Source: Stenocarpella maydis (lineage: Eukaryota; Ascomycota; Sordariomycetes; Diaporthales; Diaporthaceae). Taken from it: a stretch of DNA of 64,000 nt. Numbering within the stretch: position 1 is the first letter of the stretch; each line of letters starts with the position of its first letter. Made by a program: the position numbers and the translations under genes. The stretch covers positions 546,411 through 610,410 of the forward strand of contig NQMI01000012.1 in NCBI GenBank assembly GCA_002270565.1, in the 5' to 3' direction. The notes under the pieces are model-generated. The model was given only the letters and a program-made list of their open reading frames with translations, did not search any database and was not told the origin of the DNA. Below are positions 22,965-35,489 of the stretch, in pieces.

Positions 22965-24895
22965 TTTGCGCGTGGACAATGAAGCTCAGAATGGTCGACT
23001 AGCTCCAGCACATGATGAAGGACGCAACGCCAATTGGATGGCGCTCGGAGCGAGGGACAGCGAGCCTCATCGACTCATGCGAGCGAGAATAATACGGCCA
23101 CGGGTGCAGGGGGCCCGATGGACGTGAGTTCTTTTTCAGAGCTCGTCGCGTAGGGTGGTGAGTTGTGGTGTTTCTGTGACGAGGCAGAAAAGCGCAGGAT
23201 GGCAGAGATGTTGTTGTTTGTTGGGCTGGTGTTTTGCCGTTTTGCTGTCCACAACATTGATGATGAACAGCACGAGCCAAATTTTCTACGGTGATCCACT
23301 GGAAAGAAGCCATGACCATCTGGCAATGCCCAGGCGGTAGGCGGGCAGTTCGGAACGGTGGAAGCACCATTCAGCCGAAGGTACGTACCCACTTTCTTTC
23401 CTTTCCACTCTCGAACAGTGTCTGACTAATTTTCCATACATCCACAGCATTGTACAACAATCTGCGTGTAGACGACCACGAATACATAGGCAGAAACACT
23501 GTCGAGCCAGAGACGTGGCATCCCCCAGACACAGCTGCAGTCAGGCTGCACCCTCACAACACAGCATCGGCCAACCATGGCTTTCTGTCCACGGACAAGT
23601 GCCGCACCTTCATCCTCCAACGGGACGAGCAGAGACGGACAAAAAGCCACGGCCAGCCTTTCTTTCTATCCGGAGCCGCGCCAATGCTTGTCACAGCCTC
23701 ACCCCCCCAATCATGCTGACCCTGGACTCGGTTGTTGCTTCAGAAGTCAATCCTGAAAGAGCCGCCAGCCACGCCAACCCAGACCAGGCCTAGCATCAAC
23801 TGTGAGTCTGCCTGCGCCGCCAGCATAAATCAGGCAGCCTGCATGCTCTCCGGACGACATGGAGCTCGGAGTTTAGGGTGCTTGCATGTCGAAAAGCCAG
23901 AGCCTTTCCTCAACCTCGATATGGCTGCGGCCGAATTTGAGTCATGGGAAAGACATGAGGAAGATTGCCTACAGTCATCAGGATCCGAATCCCTGCCCTA
24001 AGTCCAATGCTGACCATCCTGCCCGGCCTCCGGTGTGCCGCCAGTGCCACATTCGTTCGCCGAGAACGAGGATATCCACATAGCACCCCAGGGATATCTC
24101 TCTCAATGATAAGAGAGCCATGTCTCCGGAGCGGCGAAGTGTCTGAATGACCCAAGGTCACAGTCGCTACCCCCATGGATATCTGTTAATAAGTCTGCAA
24201 GCAATTGCAGTGTCAATTGAACCTGGAGCACCAACCGAAGATGCCCTTCGACCACGCCTCGGTTTCTCTATGGTCCGTCCATATGTCCATCCGCCTCACA
24301 TGTTGTGCTGCTGGTCCTCCGCGTTGGCATAGAATTTTCTTCACGTCTGCCTCAGGAATGTCATACCGCTTCGTCCTAACCGCGCAGGCAGAAGAATTCT
24401 TCACGTTTCCGATATTTCAGGCACCATCTTTTCTTCCAGAAAACCGCTGCCTGCATGCGTCTGCACGCCATGCAGGCTAGGAGACGAGGATGGTGTGTGG
24501 TGGTGTATGGTGGGACGGCAATTCGTTTCTTCCCCGCTCATGTTTGACTATCCTCTGACGGTCCTATGTTTTAGCTTACAAAAGTCCCTAGCACCACCCC
24601 TATCAAGTGTTCCTCTTCCCATTCAGGAAGCTCGTGTAGGAGGACCCCTGGACGTCGTCCGTGGGCAGATCCCCGTTGACTGTGACTGCAGCCGTGCCGC
24701 CGTCTTACATGCGTGCTCCCCAGGCAACATTTTACATCCAACAATCCAGTTTAGTGTAGTGCACAATCTCTTTTCAAGATACCTTACCCACGGATCTTAC
24801 TCGTTCCTTTATATGGTTCCGAGTTCGCGGGGCCGAGTGACCCTCACTTTCTCCTTCGTTCTCTCATCATCGTTCTCGCTCGCGCCACTGTCACC
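22965..24895. other. Intergenic between divergent NTE1 and ABC transporter genes
   Basis: About 1.9 kb serving as the upstream region of both genes. It contains several short frames (for example plus 23450-23719 and 23732-24001) without domains or conserved splice structure. A TATA-like TTTATATGG sits near 24808-24816, about 85 bp before the ABC transporter ATG. No gene supported. Confidence 0.45.
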
Positions 24896-27800
24896 ATGGC
24901 CGACGTCCCTCTCTTTCAATATGGATGGATACCGATGAGGGTACCACAGCTAGGTCCCCACGGATCTGTCGCCGATAAACTGCGTATATTTTCCGCGTCG
25001 AGGTATGCCGGCCTGCTTTTTCTCTGCCTTGTCTTCCGTGCGATGGTATTTTTACCGACGACCCGGGCCCTAGTTGCTCTTGGCTTCCCGACCGCACCCT
25101 GATTGCTGACCCTGCGAACTTTACTGTCCACAGCGAATCTCACGTCCCTTGGATCAAAAGCCTTGGGGACTTGGCCAGTTCTGGTCATCCCCAGATTGCG
25201 ATCCTCATCATCTCCTTGTTATGGACTTTTGGCAGTGTTCGGACCTCCAGGACGGTCAAGGTCACCGCCCATAATGCCAAGGCATCGCAGATATCCGTCG
25301 GCTTTGAGCTTTGTGCGCAGATCACCCGTTCCTGCGCACTGGTCTTCATCACCATTGCCGCGTTCAGGGGTGACATGCGGCAATGGTTTAATGTCGCGCT
25401 CATTGCCGGCGCCTTTCTGTTTGGCCTCACCAGGCTCGCCAGCGGCTTGCGATGGCGCCACACCGCCCTGCACCAGGCAAACTTCCTGCTCGGCACCTCT
25501 CTTCTGCTGCTGGCAGCAGCCGAAGTCCTGCCCTTGTTGGAGGTGCATTCAACGTACCGCCCTGGGGGCATGGTTGTTGGTGCACTGATTTCCCTCGCGG
25601 CTGCCAATCTCGTCGCCGTCACCACGCCCAGAGAGTGGGCCCCGCCTCCGGTGATATTCGAGCTGCTGGACAGCCCGGAGAAGGCATCACCTGCGCCGGA
25701 GGAGACGTGCAGCTGGTGGAATCTCTACCTTACCTTCGAGTGGCTGACTCCTCTGGTCTGGAAGGGCTGCCGGAGGCCCGTCGACATGGACGAGCTGCCA
25801 CCTCTGCCATGGTATGACGAGCCCCTGTACCTCCTGGCTAAGATCCAGGAGGCGCGGGCGAAAAGCAGCGACACCTTCTGGACGGTCATGCGCTTCTTGC
25901 GCAAGGAGATCGCCCTGATGACCCTCTTCTCCGGCACCTGCTATGCGGTCGAGCTTGTGGCGCCATTCGCCATGTATAATCTTTTGGCCTACCTCTCCAA
26001 CCCTGACGAGGCAGTGCTCAGCCCTGCCATCTGGCTAATCCTCTTGTTCGTTGGCCCCATGACCAAAACAGTCCTGTTTCAGCAGTACATATTCACGTCA
26101 ACTCGGTTGATCGTCAGGCTCAAGGCCGCCATGACGCAGGAACTGTACCACCGAGCAATGTCCTCCATGGAGCTCGAAGGGGACGTCCTGAACGACGCCG
26201 AAGGTCAACAGGCCACGGCAAAAAAGACAACACACGCCGGCCAGCTGCAGAACCTAATGTCAGGGGATATTGATGCGCTCTGGCAGGCTCGGGATGTTGT
26301 CATGATAGGCGTCGGGGCGCCTGTAGGCACATTCCTTGCCTTTGTAGGCTTGTACTCTATCCTGGGCTGGCCAGCCCTCGTGGGCTCCGCCCTCATCTTC
26401 ATTGCGATACCTATTCCGACCTATGTTGCCCAGTTGATGGGCAAAAGCCAGCGCCAAGTCAAGGCAACACAAGATGCCCGGATATCCTTGATTTCCGAGT
26501 ACCTCAGCTCGATCAGGGCCATTAAGTATTTCGCCTGGGAGGATGCCATAGCCAAGATCATCGATAACGCCCGAGACGCAGAGCAGAAGGTTCTGTGGAG
26601 GATCGCTGTTCTCTTCACACTGCTCGGCGAGGCCGTGGAATTCATGCCGATGGTTTCTCTGGTCGTCATGTTCACCCTGTACACCAGCGTGCTTAAGGAG
26701 CCCCTCACGGCGCAGGTTGCTTTCACGGTGCTGTCGCTCGTTGCCACGATGAGGAACAACATCGGCATGTTTGGCTACCTCTCCAAGAACGTCACCAATG
26801 CCTGGATCTCATTCGACCGCCTCAACAGGTATTACACCAACACCACACCACTCGTCACTTATCCGGTAGGGCCACTGCGGGTTGAGAAGGCCACGTTTAG
26901 GCGTAACAAAAAGGCGGACTTCACTCTGAAGGATGTCTCCATAGACTTTGTCGAAGGGGGGTTGACCACCATTTTCGGAGCCTCAGGAAGCGGCAAGACG
27001 ACCTTGCTGCTGTCCATCCTCGGCGAGACCATAAAGGAATCGGGGGCGGTCACACGGCCTGACGACGTCGCCTTCTCCTCCCAGACGGCCTGGCTCCAGA
27101 GCGCGTCGATCAGGGAGAACATACTATTTTCCAGCCCCATGGAGGAGGTCCGCTACAAGCGCGTCATTGAGGCGTGCTGCCTCCAGCTGGACCTCTCCGA
27201 GCTCCCCGACGGGGACGAAACGGAGGTGGGCGAGAACGGGACGGCGTTGTCGGGCGGCCAAAAGGCACGCGTCGCCCTGGCCCGGGCCCTCTACTCCAAG
27301 GCACCGCTACTCCTCCTGGACGACATCTTCTCCGCGCTCGACTCCAAGACCACGGCCTCCGTCTGGGAGCACTGCTTCTGCAGCGACCTGCTGAAGGGCC
27401 GCACGGTCGTCCTCGTCACCCAGGTCAAGTGGATCGCCGAGCAGGCCGACCTGCACGTTGTGCTGGAGGACGGCGCCATCACCAGCCAGGAGCAGGAGAT
27501 TGGTGTCGTCCGCAGGCCGGTCCAGGTCGCCAAGGATGCCGTCGAGGGCGACGGCCCAGACGCGATAACACTAACCAACGGGAACGGGAACGGAACCAAT
27601 GGGGACAGTGGTGACGAGGCGGCAAAGCCCGCCGCTGAGTCGAAGCCCAAGAAGGATGATATCACAAAGGAGATGGAGGCAACGGGGAACACTGGCAGGC
27701 TGTCTTTCTTCCAGTACATGACTTATTTCGGCGGCCCTGCATATCCCTTCCTCGCTATTCTGGCCACAGTTATGGGCGTTGCCACGTTTTTAGCCACGAC

Positions 27801-29913
27801 CTTGTGGGTTAGTGTCTGGGTCGACGCGGTCGACCGTGGAGATGCCGTAGATGTCGGGTATTACTTGGGGATATACGCGGCCATCTCGGTGGGCAACCTC
27901 ATCGTTGATGGTATCGTATTTCTGATATATGCCAACGGCGGGTGGCAGGCTGCGAAGAGGCTCCATGCCGAGTTCGTCCGCAGCGTCATGAACGTGTCGC
28001 TGGCGTGGTACAAGGTAGGTCGGCCCCTCATGGGCCATGTCTACAGCGCATTCTAATCTCGCGCGCACAGGACACACCTACCGGCCGGGTCGTCAACCGG
28101 TTCTCCCGTGACATGGCCTCTCTCGACAACCAACTGTCCAGGATGCTCCAGGGTACTCAGCAGCTCGCCGTCGAGCTGGTATTCCGGCTCGGTGCCGTCA
28201 CGGCCATCATGCCGATCTTCATCCTGCCCGGCCTCTTCAGCTGCATAGTCGGGCTGGCAGCAGGAGAAATGTACACGCGGACCGCGGTGGTCGTGAAGCG
28301 TCTGGTCTCCTCCTCCCAGTCGCCCGTCTTCTCCCAGTTCAACGACGACATGGCCGGGATCCAGGTCATCCGCGCCCGCAAGGGCATAGCCAGGAACTTT
28401 GGGGACCTCCTTGCCGAGCGGCTGCGCCCCTTCAACCGCGCAAACGAGACCAACTTCAACCTGAACCGCTGGGTCGGCCTGCGCATAGACTTTGTCACGG
28501 CGCTGGTCATGGCCTGCGCCGGCGCCATCGCCATCTCGGAGGTCGGCCTGATCCCCGCCGGCCTCGTGGGCTTCTCGCTCACAAACGCGAGCAGCCTGTC
28601 CTCCACGATCCTGTACCTCGTGCGCATCGCCAACGAGCTCGAGGTCGAGCTGCAGAGCTTCCACCGCGTGCGCGAGTACGCGTCCCTCGAGCCCGAGGAG
28701 AAGACCGAGGACGACGCCGCCGCCGCACAGCAGCAGCAGCAGCAGCACCACCACCACCACCACCACCACCAGCCGCCGGCGGCCACCACCACCACCAGGC
28801 AAGACATCCCGCCGTCGTGGCCCTCCACGGGCGCCATCGAGTTCCGCAACGTGACGATCCGCTACGACCCGGACGGCCCGGACATCCTCAAGGACATCAG
28901 CCTCAGCTTCGCGGCGGGCGAGCGCGTTGCCGTGGTCGGGCGGACGGGGTCCGGCAAGAGTACCCTCGTGCTGTCGCTCCTGCGCTTCACGCACGTCGTC
29001 CGCGGGCAGATCCTCTACGACGGCGTGGACATCACGCGCGTGGCCCGCCGACGCCTGCGCCGCTCGCTGACCATCATCCCGCAGGAGGCGGTGCTCTTCA
29101 ACGGCACCGTCGGCACGAACCTCGACCCCGCGGGCGACGCCCCGCCGGGGGTCGTCGAGGGCGCGCTGGCGAGCTGCGCGGGCATCGCGAGCTTCAGGCC
29201 CCGGGACCGCGGCTGGCCCGGCCTCGGCGCGGGGTTGCCGGCAGGCGGCGGCCAGGAGGAGGGAGGAGCAGGGCACGAGGACGACGACGACGACGACGAC
29301 GAGGGGGGGATAATAGACCCCGCCGCCGCCGCTTCGCCGCCGACAGAGCGCACGCCACTCCTGAGCGGGCTCTCCACCCCGGCCGCGGAGGCCATCTCCT
29401 CGTCGGCGGCGGGCCTCTCGCCCTCGACCGTGGTGGACGCCAAGGGCGAGAACTTCTCGCACGGCCAGCGACAGGTGCTCTCGCTGTGCCGCGCGCTGGT
29501 GCGCAAGTCCAGGCTGATGCTGCTGGACGAGGCCACCGCGTCCATGGACTACGAGACGGACCACGGGATCCAGGCCGTGCTGCGGCGCGAGATCTTTGGC
29601 TCCGGCGCCGCCTCGGACGAGGGCGGCGGCAGGACACTTGTCACCATTGCGCACCGGCTGCGCACCATTGCCGACTACGACCGTGTTGTGGTCATGGGTG
29701 GGGGCAGGGTTCTCGAGTAAGTAACCGACGTCTTGTCTCTTTCTCTTCCCGTACAGGCTTCTCATTTAATTCGCAATCTGTTTTCTGACGCCCCCTGACA
29801 GGATGGGATCGCCCAAAGAGCTTTTCAGGGCAAAGGGGACCTTCTATGACATGGTGCAGCACTCGGGGGAGGTCAAGGAGCTGCAGGGCGTCTTTGGCGA
29901 TTCCGACGAGTGA
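24896..29913 (+). CDS. ABCC/MRP-type ABC transporter
   Basis: Four exons: 24896-25002, 25134-28014, 28071-29716 and 29802-29913, summing to 4746 nt (1581 aa). Several N-terminal TM helices (TMD0-like) precede two TMD-NBD halves. NBD1 has Walker A GASGSGKTT (K657), signature LSGGQ (about 742-746) and Walker B LLLLDD near 765. NBD2 has Walker A GRTGSGKST (K1292), a degenerate signature FSHGQ (about 1458) and Walker B LMLLDE near 1480. NBD1 Walker B ends in Asp-Asp instead of the catalytic Asp-Glu, so only the second site is expected to be fully hydrolytic, as usual in ABCC proteins. Poly-Gln/poly-His (28731-28770) lies just before NBD2, and an acidic poly-Asp insert (29279-29302) sits inside NBD2. 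Likely an efflux pump or vacuolar conjugate transporter; substrate unknown. Confidence 0.93.
28728..28771 (+). repeat. CAG/CAC codon-repeat tract (poly-Gln then poly-His)
   Basis: Trinucleotide repeats in the ABC transporter linker encode about five or six Gln followed by about eight His. Likely length-polymorphic. Confidence 0.85.
29278..29304 (+). repeat. GAC codon-repeat tract (poly-Asp)
   Basis: Tandem GAC/GAG codons encode an acidic run (ED8E) inside an insertion between the Q-loop region and signature of NBD2 of the ABC transporter. Confidence 0.85.
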
Positions 29914-30539
29914 AAGCTCCCCATGCCATCTCATCGCGGTCTAAGCGTATTCACGGAAATGGTGGGTTACAGAGTCTGGGGTATAGACAAGTCATATCTG
30001 GGGACACATAGAGGCATAATATGGAACACGCACAACGCAAAAGGTATCTTGCGGGGCATAGACATGTCGTAGGCCGGTTGGTCAGTGCTGGTCAATATCG
30101 GCACCAAAGAAGGCTGGAAAAGGGGGGAGGAAAACTTGAGGTTTAGAGTTAATGTTTTCTTTTTCATTCCGACGCTCTTCTGTCAAGAAGAGAGAAGGCA
30201 AATCAATCAATATTCGTATTTCCAAAGAATGGAAGTGAATCGAACATGCCCTAAAGACAAAACGTGCCTTGATGCGTCCCGCCCCGGTCGTTACGAATGC
30301 ATGCCTCAGTCTAATTTCCCTCCCAAGCCTAACGGCCACTACCGAGTTATTTTGTCCATCATCTGGTGAATATTATGCGGGTACAAAAAAAAAAAGAGCC
30401 AAACCATTGGTCATTGTTCTCGTTGTGCATAGGTAGGCAGAAAAGAGACGGCCCAGCAATGATCCGACTCGTACTAAGTGCTCAACGCCTGCCGATCCAA
30501 TAGTGCCACCCGGAACAAAACTTTGGACGCCGAACCCCG
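29914..30539. other. Intergenic between convergent genes, no gene
   Basis: 3' flanks of the ABC transporter (+) and the GH17 glucanase (-) meet here. An A-run near 30386 and AT-rich sequence are present. No coding signal. Confidence 0.5.
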
Positions 30540-32142
30540 TCAGAGTACAGTTTGGAAAACGGTGCAGGCGGCGAACAGCGCGACGAACGTAGCGCCGAAG
30601 GAGAAGGCGTGCGCAGACGCGGCGTTAGTGATGACGGCCGTGGCGCTGGCCGATGGGGCCGAAGAGCTCCCGCCGCCCACGGTGCCGTTGCCACCAGCGG
30701 ATCCAGCGCCGGAGCCGGAGCCTGATGATCCGGAGCCAGAACTGGAGCCAGAACCGGAGGTTCTATTTCCCGAGCCAGCACCAGTGGGATTCGTAGGCGT
30801 GCCAGGCAGCGTCGCGGTCGCGCCACCGGCGCCGACACCAGTCGCTCCCACGGTCACGACGCTGCCAGCGCCCACCGAAAGACCAGGGGATCCAGCATCA
30901 GCGCCGCTCGCCGTGGCGATAGCAGAGAGCAGGAGCGTGCCAGCACCGCCGGAGGCCGAGGCGGTGCCGGAAGCAGCGGCCGACGGCAACGACGACGAAG
31001 AGGACGAAGACGCGTTGCACGAGAGGTCGAAGAGCGGCGTGGTGGACAGGGAGCTGCCGACGACCCCGAAGCTAGGCGAGGGCGTGGTGGGCGAGGCGTC
31101 CTGGAGCGTGTACCACCACGTGTTTGTCTTGCCGAAGAGGGTCTGGCAGCCGACGTCGTCCCAGTACGTCTTGGCGTTGGCGGTGTTGGCGTCGGCGAGG
31201 TTCGCGGCGGGCCCGCTGACGGGCCAGCCGGTCTCGGTCACCCAGACCTCCTTGCCCTGGGCGGCGGCCTTGGTCTGGGCGAATGCGTCGTTGAACAGGG
31301 CCGCGCCGTTCGAGATGGAGTTTGCCATTGTGGTCTTTTGAGTGGAGGTTAGTTGGTGTTACATCTCGGCAGGGAAAGGGAATACTACATACCTGGAAGT
31401 ACGGGTAAGCATCGACGCCCAGGAAGTCGGATGCTGAGATGACGGCATTGTTGGACGAGTTGACCCAGGCAGTCCACGTGTCGACGTGGCCAACGGGCGC
31501 CCCAGAAAGCGGGGTGCCGGCGATGGCATCCCTGACCTGCTTGATGTAGCCGACGAGGACATCCGGCTCCGCGCCGGGGTTTTCCTTGTTCTGAATGCCG
31601 GTCGGGGAGATGCGGTAGAGGTCCTCGGAGCCCACGGAGATGCCAGCGACGAGGCCGTCGAGCTGGGTGCCGTAGGTGCCGATGGCGGACTTGAGGGCGG
31701 CGATCTCGTTGGCGAAGCTGGCGTCACCGGCCGAGGCCCACAGGCCCAGCAGGAGCGAGGTCTTTGTGCTGATCGCCGCGGGGATGGCCTGGATGGGACT
31801 GTTGGCAGTGCCACCTTGCTGGAATGGGGGTTAGCCGCACGGCGCTTGTGGGTGAGACATGAAACAACAATAGGCATGTGGACAAAACAAAGACGACAGA
31901 CACAACAAGACCAAACAAAACAGGACATGGGTGCCGAGACTCACAACCATGGTGTACAGGCGGGCCGAGTTGAAAACACCAGGGGCAGAGATCAGGCCCT
32001 GAGCAGTCTTGAACTCTGCCTCAAAGTCGGACTGGACCTTTGCGGCGCCGGTGGTGAAGGTCGAGCCGTAGTTGAAGCCCTGGTAGGCGGCCAAGGCCGG
32101 GGCGGCGGCAACGAGGGCCGCCAAAGTTGATTGACCGAGCAT
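30540..32142 (-). CDS. eglC: GPI-anchored GH17 endo-beta-1,3-glucanase (eglC type)
   Basis: Three exons: 32142-31945, 31818-31393 and 31334-30540, summing to 1419 nt (472 aa). It is expected to cleave or remodel beta-1,3-glucan at the cell wall. A signal peptide (residues 1-18, ending ALAAYQG) leads to a GH17 barrel that begins [10 protein letters not shown]. The proposed acid/base E131 is in ISVGSE and the nucleophile E242 in VTETGWP. The YPYFQ motif closes exon 2, and WWYTLQD marks the barrel end. A long Ser/Gly/Thr-rich linker with [11 protein letters not shown] repeats follows. A C-terminal hydrophobic segment ([16 protein letters not shown]) after a small-residue site indicates GPI attachment. 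This order matches fungal eglC proteins, so the symbol is by family resemblance. Introns are GT/AG and two are phase 0. Confidence 0.92.
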
Positions 32143-33493
32143 TTTTCCTTGCTTTTTCCTTTCCTTTTTTGCTGCTACGGGGGAGGGATATCGAGGCAGG
32201 GTCAAACAAGGGGTGTAAGCTATTCTGGCAGTGATTGGAGCTAAACTCTGGTCCAAAAATGTCCAAAACGAGTCTTGGTGATGCTTGGTGGAGGGACAGA
32301 GGGTGAAGAAACGGGAGGCAGTTCCGTGTTTGGGCCGTCTGTGTGGGAGAAGGTCGGGTTGTTTTTATTAACAGTGGCGTATGGCAGGAGGAACTGAGTG
32401 ACGTAGAAGGAGGAACGAAGAAGGAGCTAACAAACAGTAGCAGCACCTGCGGTGTTGGTACTATCGGGAGAGACCACCAAGACGCTGGGTGGCTGCTTGT
32501 GGTTCAGCCTGTCGAGAATGTTACAGGAATAGACAGGCAGGTTGATGAGCGAATGTGGTGTCCTGGTGGGAGGAAGAATGCAGTGCCAGAAGGCAGACGG
32601 GCAGATATGTCAAGGATGGGAGACAAAGGCTGGATATATGGGACAGAGTATGAAAGGGACGAATCCCGGTGGTAGAGAGGGTGGACACAACCCGCGGTAC
32701 ATACAGAGTACTCCGTACATACAATACCACCCCGTACTTAGCACCTACCGTCTTCACACGCAGGGTGTTTGTTGGGTGTGCGTGTGCTGCCGTTCATGCA
32801 TGTGGCATTGCTGGCCGCTGACATGGCGCCTGCTGGCGTGTGGCCCCCTGCGTGCCACGGCAAGCACGGGTGCATGACGCGCAAGGCTGGGCGTCTCCTC
32901 GCAGCCTGTTCCTGCGCTAGTGGCGCGGTCTGGCCTGCTTCCCCTGATGGCAGCAGGGGCGTGCAGGCGGCCAGGGCTGACGGACCGGCTGGCGGGAGAG
33001 CAACCAGCTCGGAAGAGTTTTCCTTGGGGCTGCACTGGGTTGCCTGGGGGGGGCCCGTGTCTGGCCACCGCTTGGCATTAACAGCATGGCCTGCTTTGCC
33101 TGCTTGCCCGCTGCTGCTTGGCCTGCCCACTTCCCCAGAGTTGGACGACCGACGTTGCACCCGGTGGGGCACATGTTTGCAAACAAGCTTCTGGGCCACT
33201 TTAACAGGGGCCCGTCCGTCCCTGGTCGACTGCGTCCCCTGCGCCCCCCAATCAGTTCATGCCCACCGAAATACGAGCACCAAGGTGGACTGTGGATGTG
33301 TCAACACGGCCTCTAGTGCTGTCCGGCCTGGGAGCCATTACGTGGGATGCCCTGCGCTCCCGCACACGCTGGGCCGCACCACCCGAGATGGTGCGTGGCA
33401 CTGGTCCGCCGAATCAAGACGCGGGAATAACGGCACCTGCGTGGCTCGCCTGGTCCATTCCATCCACTCACCACCGTACCACACTACTGTGTA
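32143..33493. other. Upstream region of the glucanase gene, otherwise empty
   Basis: About 1.35 kb. The part near 32143-32400 is pyrimidine-rich when read on the minus strand and is the probable leader and promoter of the glucanase. An exact GTACTCCGTAC sits at 32708-32718. The GC-rich part 32760-33490 has overlapping frames on both strands without domain content and is most likely the 3' flank of the MFS gene. Confidence 0.45.
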
Positions 33494-35027
33494 TTAGGTA
33501 GGCACCTCGGACAACACAGCCACCAGCCTGTGGCACCTCCAGAGGACGGCCCAGCCCCCAAGCACAGAGGACACCCCCGTGAACACAATGAGCGGGCCAT
33601 ACGCCGTGCCGTATCCGAACGCCCCCAGCGACGACGCGGCCTGCCCCCCAGCCCTGAGCAGCGGCAGGCCGACCAGCCCCCCGCTGACATACCCGACGCC
33701 CCTCGCGCCGTTGAGGAGCCCGTAGATCATGCCCGTGTCGACGGCCTCGTTGCCGTCCCTGGCCTCGCCCTCGAGCTCGTTGAGCACGCTGCCCCACGTC
33801 GCCGAGTAGCCCCCCGCGAAGAAGCCAAACGTCACCGAGAAGAGCACCAGCAGGGCCATGCTGCCCCGCCACGCGAGGCCCCAGAACAGGAACGCCGCGA
33901 GCGCGGAGCCGGCGGCGGGGATGCACGTCACCGTCGCCGCCGAGAGCGCGAGGCGCCGGCTGTCGCAGAGGAACCCGAAGAAGGACGACGCCACGATCCC
34001 GGGGAGGTTGAAGATTGTCAGCAGCAGCGTCGCCGACGCCTGCGACAGCCCGGCCACGTCGTGCGCGTACGTGCTCAGGTACGTCTGCGGGATGCCGTAC
34101 CCCGCGCTCTGGAGCAGGATGGCGGCGGTGTAGATGTAGATGGTCCTGTGCCGTAGGAAATGCCACGGGATCCTCCGCGGCCGGGGCGCCCCGCCGGCCC
34201 CCAGCGGCGACGAGCGGCCGGCGCCGGGGCTGGACGGGTGAGCAGGGACCATCAGGATGGCCGGGACGGCCGTGCCCGCCACCACGGCCGCCCACACCCG
34301 AGCCGCCGCGCGGAAGCCGTACCGGTCCAGCAGCGCCCTGAACAGGAACGGGCACGCCGAGCCCACGACGTTCTTGCACGACAGGGTCACGCCGTACGCG
34401 AGCGCCCTGTTGCTCCTCGCCCCGCCGCCGTCCGCGCCGCTGAACCACTCCCCGAGCGACAGCGTCGCGGGGCTGAAGACGAGCGCGCACCCCAGCGGCG
34501 CCAGGACCCCCTGCGCCGCGACGAGGTGCCACGCCTGCGTGCTCAGCGAGGACGCCAGGAAGCTGGAGCACGTGAGGAGGCTGCCGCACAGCGCCGCGGC
34601 CTGCCGGCGGTGGGCCCAGCGCGTCGTGAAGAGCGCGAAGAAGAGGGGCATCGACATGTAGATTATGCCGTTGAAGGTCGTGCCGATGACGCCCGTCAGC
34701 TCGCGGCTGCCGCCGAGGGCCCAGGTGCTGCTGAAGTACTCCTGGAAGACCCCGTAGCTCATGGCAAAGCCTGTTTGTTCATCGGGTCAGTGATGCTTGT
34801 GAAGGGATGAGAGGGGGGGAAGGGGGGGTTGGTGCGCCCTGACCCCATACTGGAAGCTGGATCAAGCCAGAGCCGATCAGGACGGTTGTCTTCCGTGCTC
34901 TGAGGCCATGCCGGCGCTGCTCAGCCTGCGCGGGACCGGTGCTTCCTTGTTCCTCTGTCTGAACCTCCAGCTCTCCGAGGCTGGCCGGCGTTGTGTGGCC
35001 CAGTGAGATTGTCTCCGTCTGAGACAT
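33494..35027 (-). CDS. MFS transporter, monocarboxylate-permease type
   Basis: Two exons, 35027-34844 and 34770-33494, summing to 1461 nt (486 aa). The intron lies just after the first hydrophobic stretch begins: LPVWG is split, continuing FAMSYGVFQEYF, the classic entry of fungal monocarboxylate-permease (MCT/SLC16-like) proteins. About twelve hydrophobic segments follow, with an RRIPWHFLRHRTIYIY central loop between helices 6 and 7, and VSGGLVGLPLLRAGG near helix 11. The cytosolic N-terminus (about 45 residues) is polar. A plasma-membrane carboxylate or secondary-metabolite transporter is likely; substrate unknown. Exon 2 is very GC-rich, which creates long antisense frames. Neighbouring genes do not suggest a pathway. 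Confidence 0.88.
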
Positions 35028-35489
35028 GGCGCCCAGGGCAGGGTGCAAGTGGGTGGGTGGTCCTGAAATAGAGTGGGTGACGCAGTGATGTGTTGACCTA
35101 GAGTATGTGGTCAGTCCAGCGGGGAATTCGGAACCAAGTTCAATACATGACATGGCCACAGGCTTATGAGGTAAACAGATCAAGCCGGTCCTGGCGGTGA
35201 CGATGACGGCCACGGGCAAGTATGGAGACAAGCACGCGCCCTTATCCACCCCAGTTGGGCGAATGAGAAGCTATCGACGCCGATCTCGGCACGCCCTCCT
35301 CACCATCTTGGCATGTGAAGTGCGCCCAAGATTGATCATCTCATCTATCCTGTCGGAAAACAAAAAATACTCCCAACGTGGTATTATGGGGTATTTCTAG
35401 ACGAAATCGCCATCTAAAACCTCGCTGTCTACACGCCTCGCCTGCCGCCGCGACCGAGGGACCCTCGTGGCGACCAGAGGCAGGAATCA
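35028..35489. other. Promoter region of the MFS gene and 3' flank of the PI-PLC gene
   Basis: About 460 bp with no gene seen on either strand. Confidence 0.4.

Noticed and set aside
28053..29765. Minus-strand frame of 570 codons under the ABC transporter
   Set aside because: GC-rich antisense shadow of the NBD2 exon; Arg/Ala/Gly composition with no domain.
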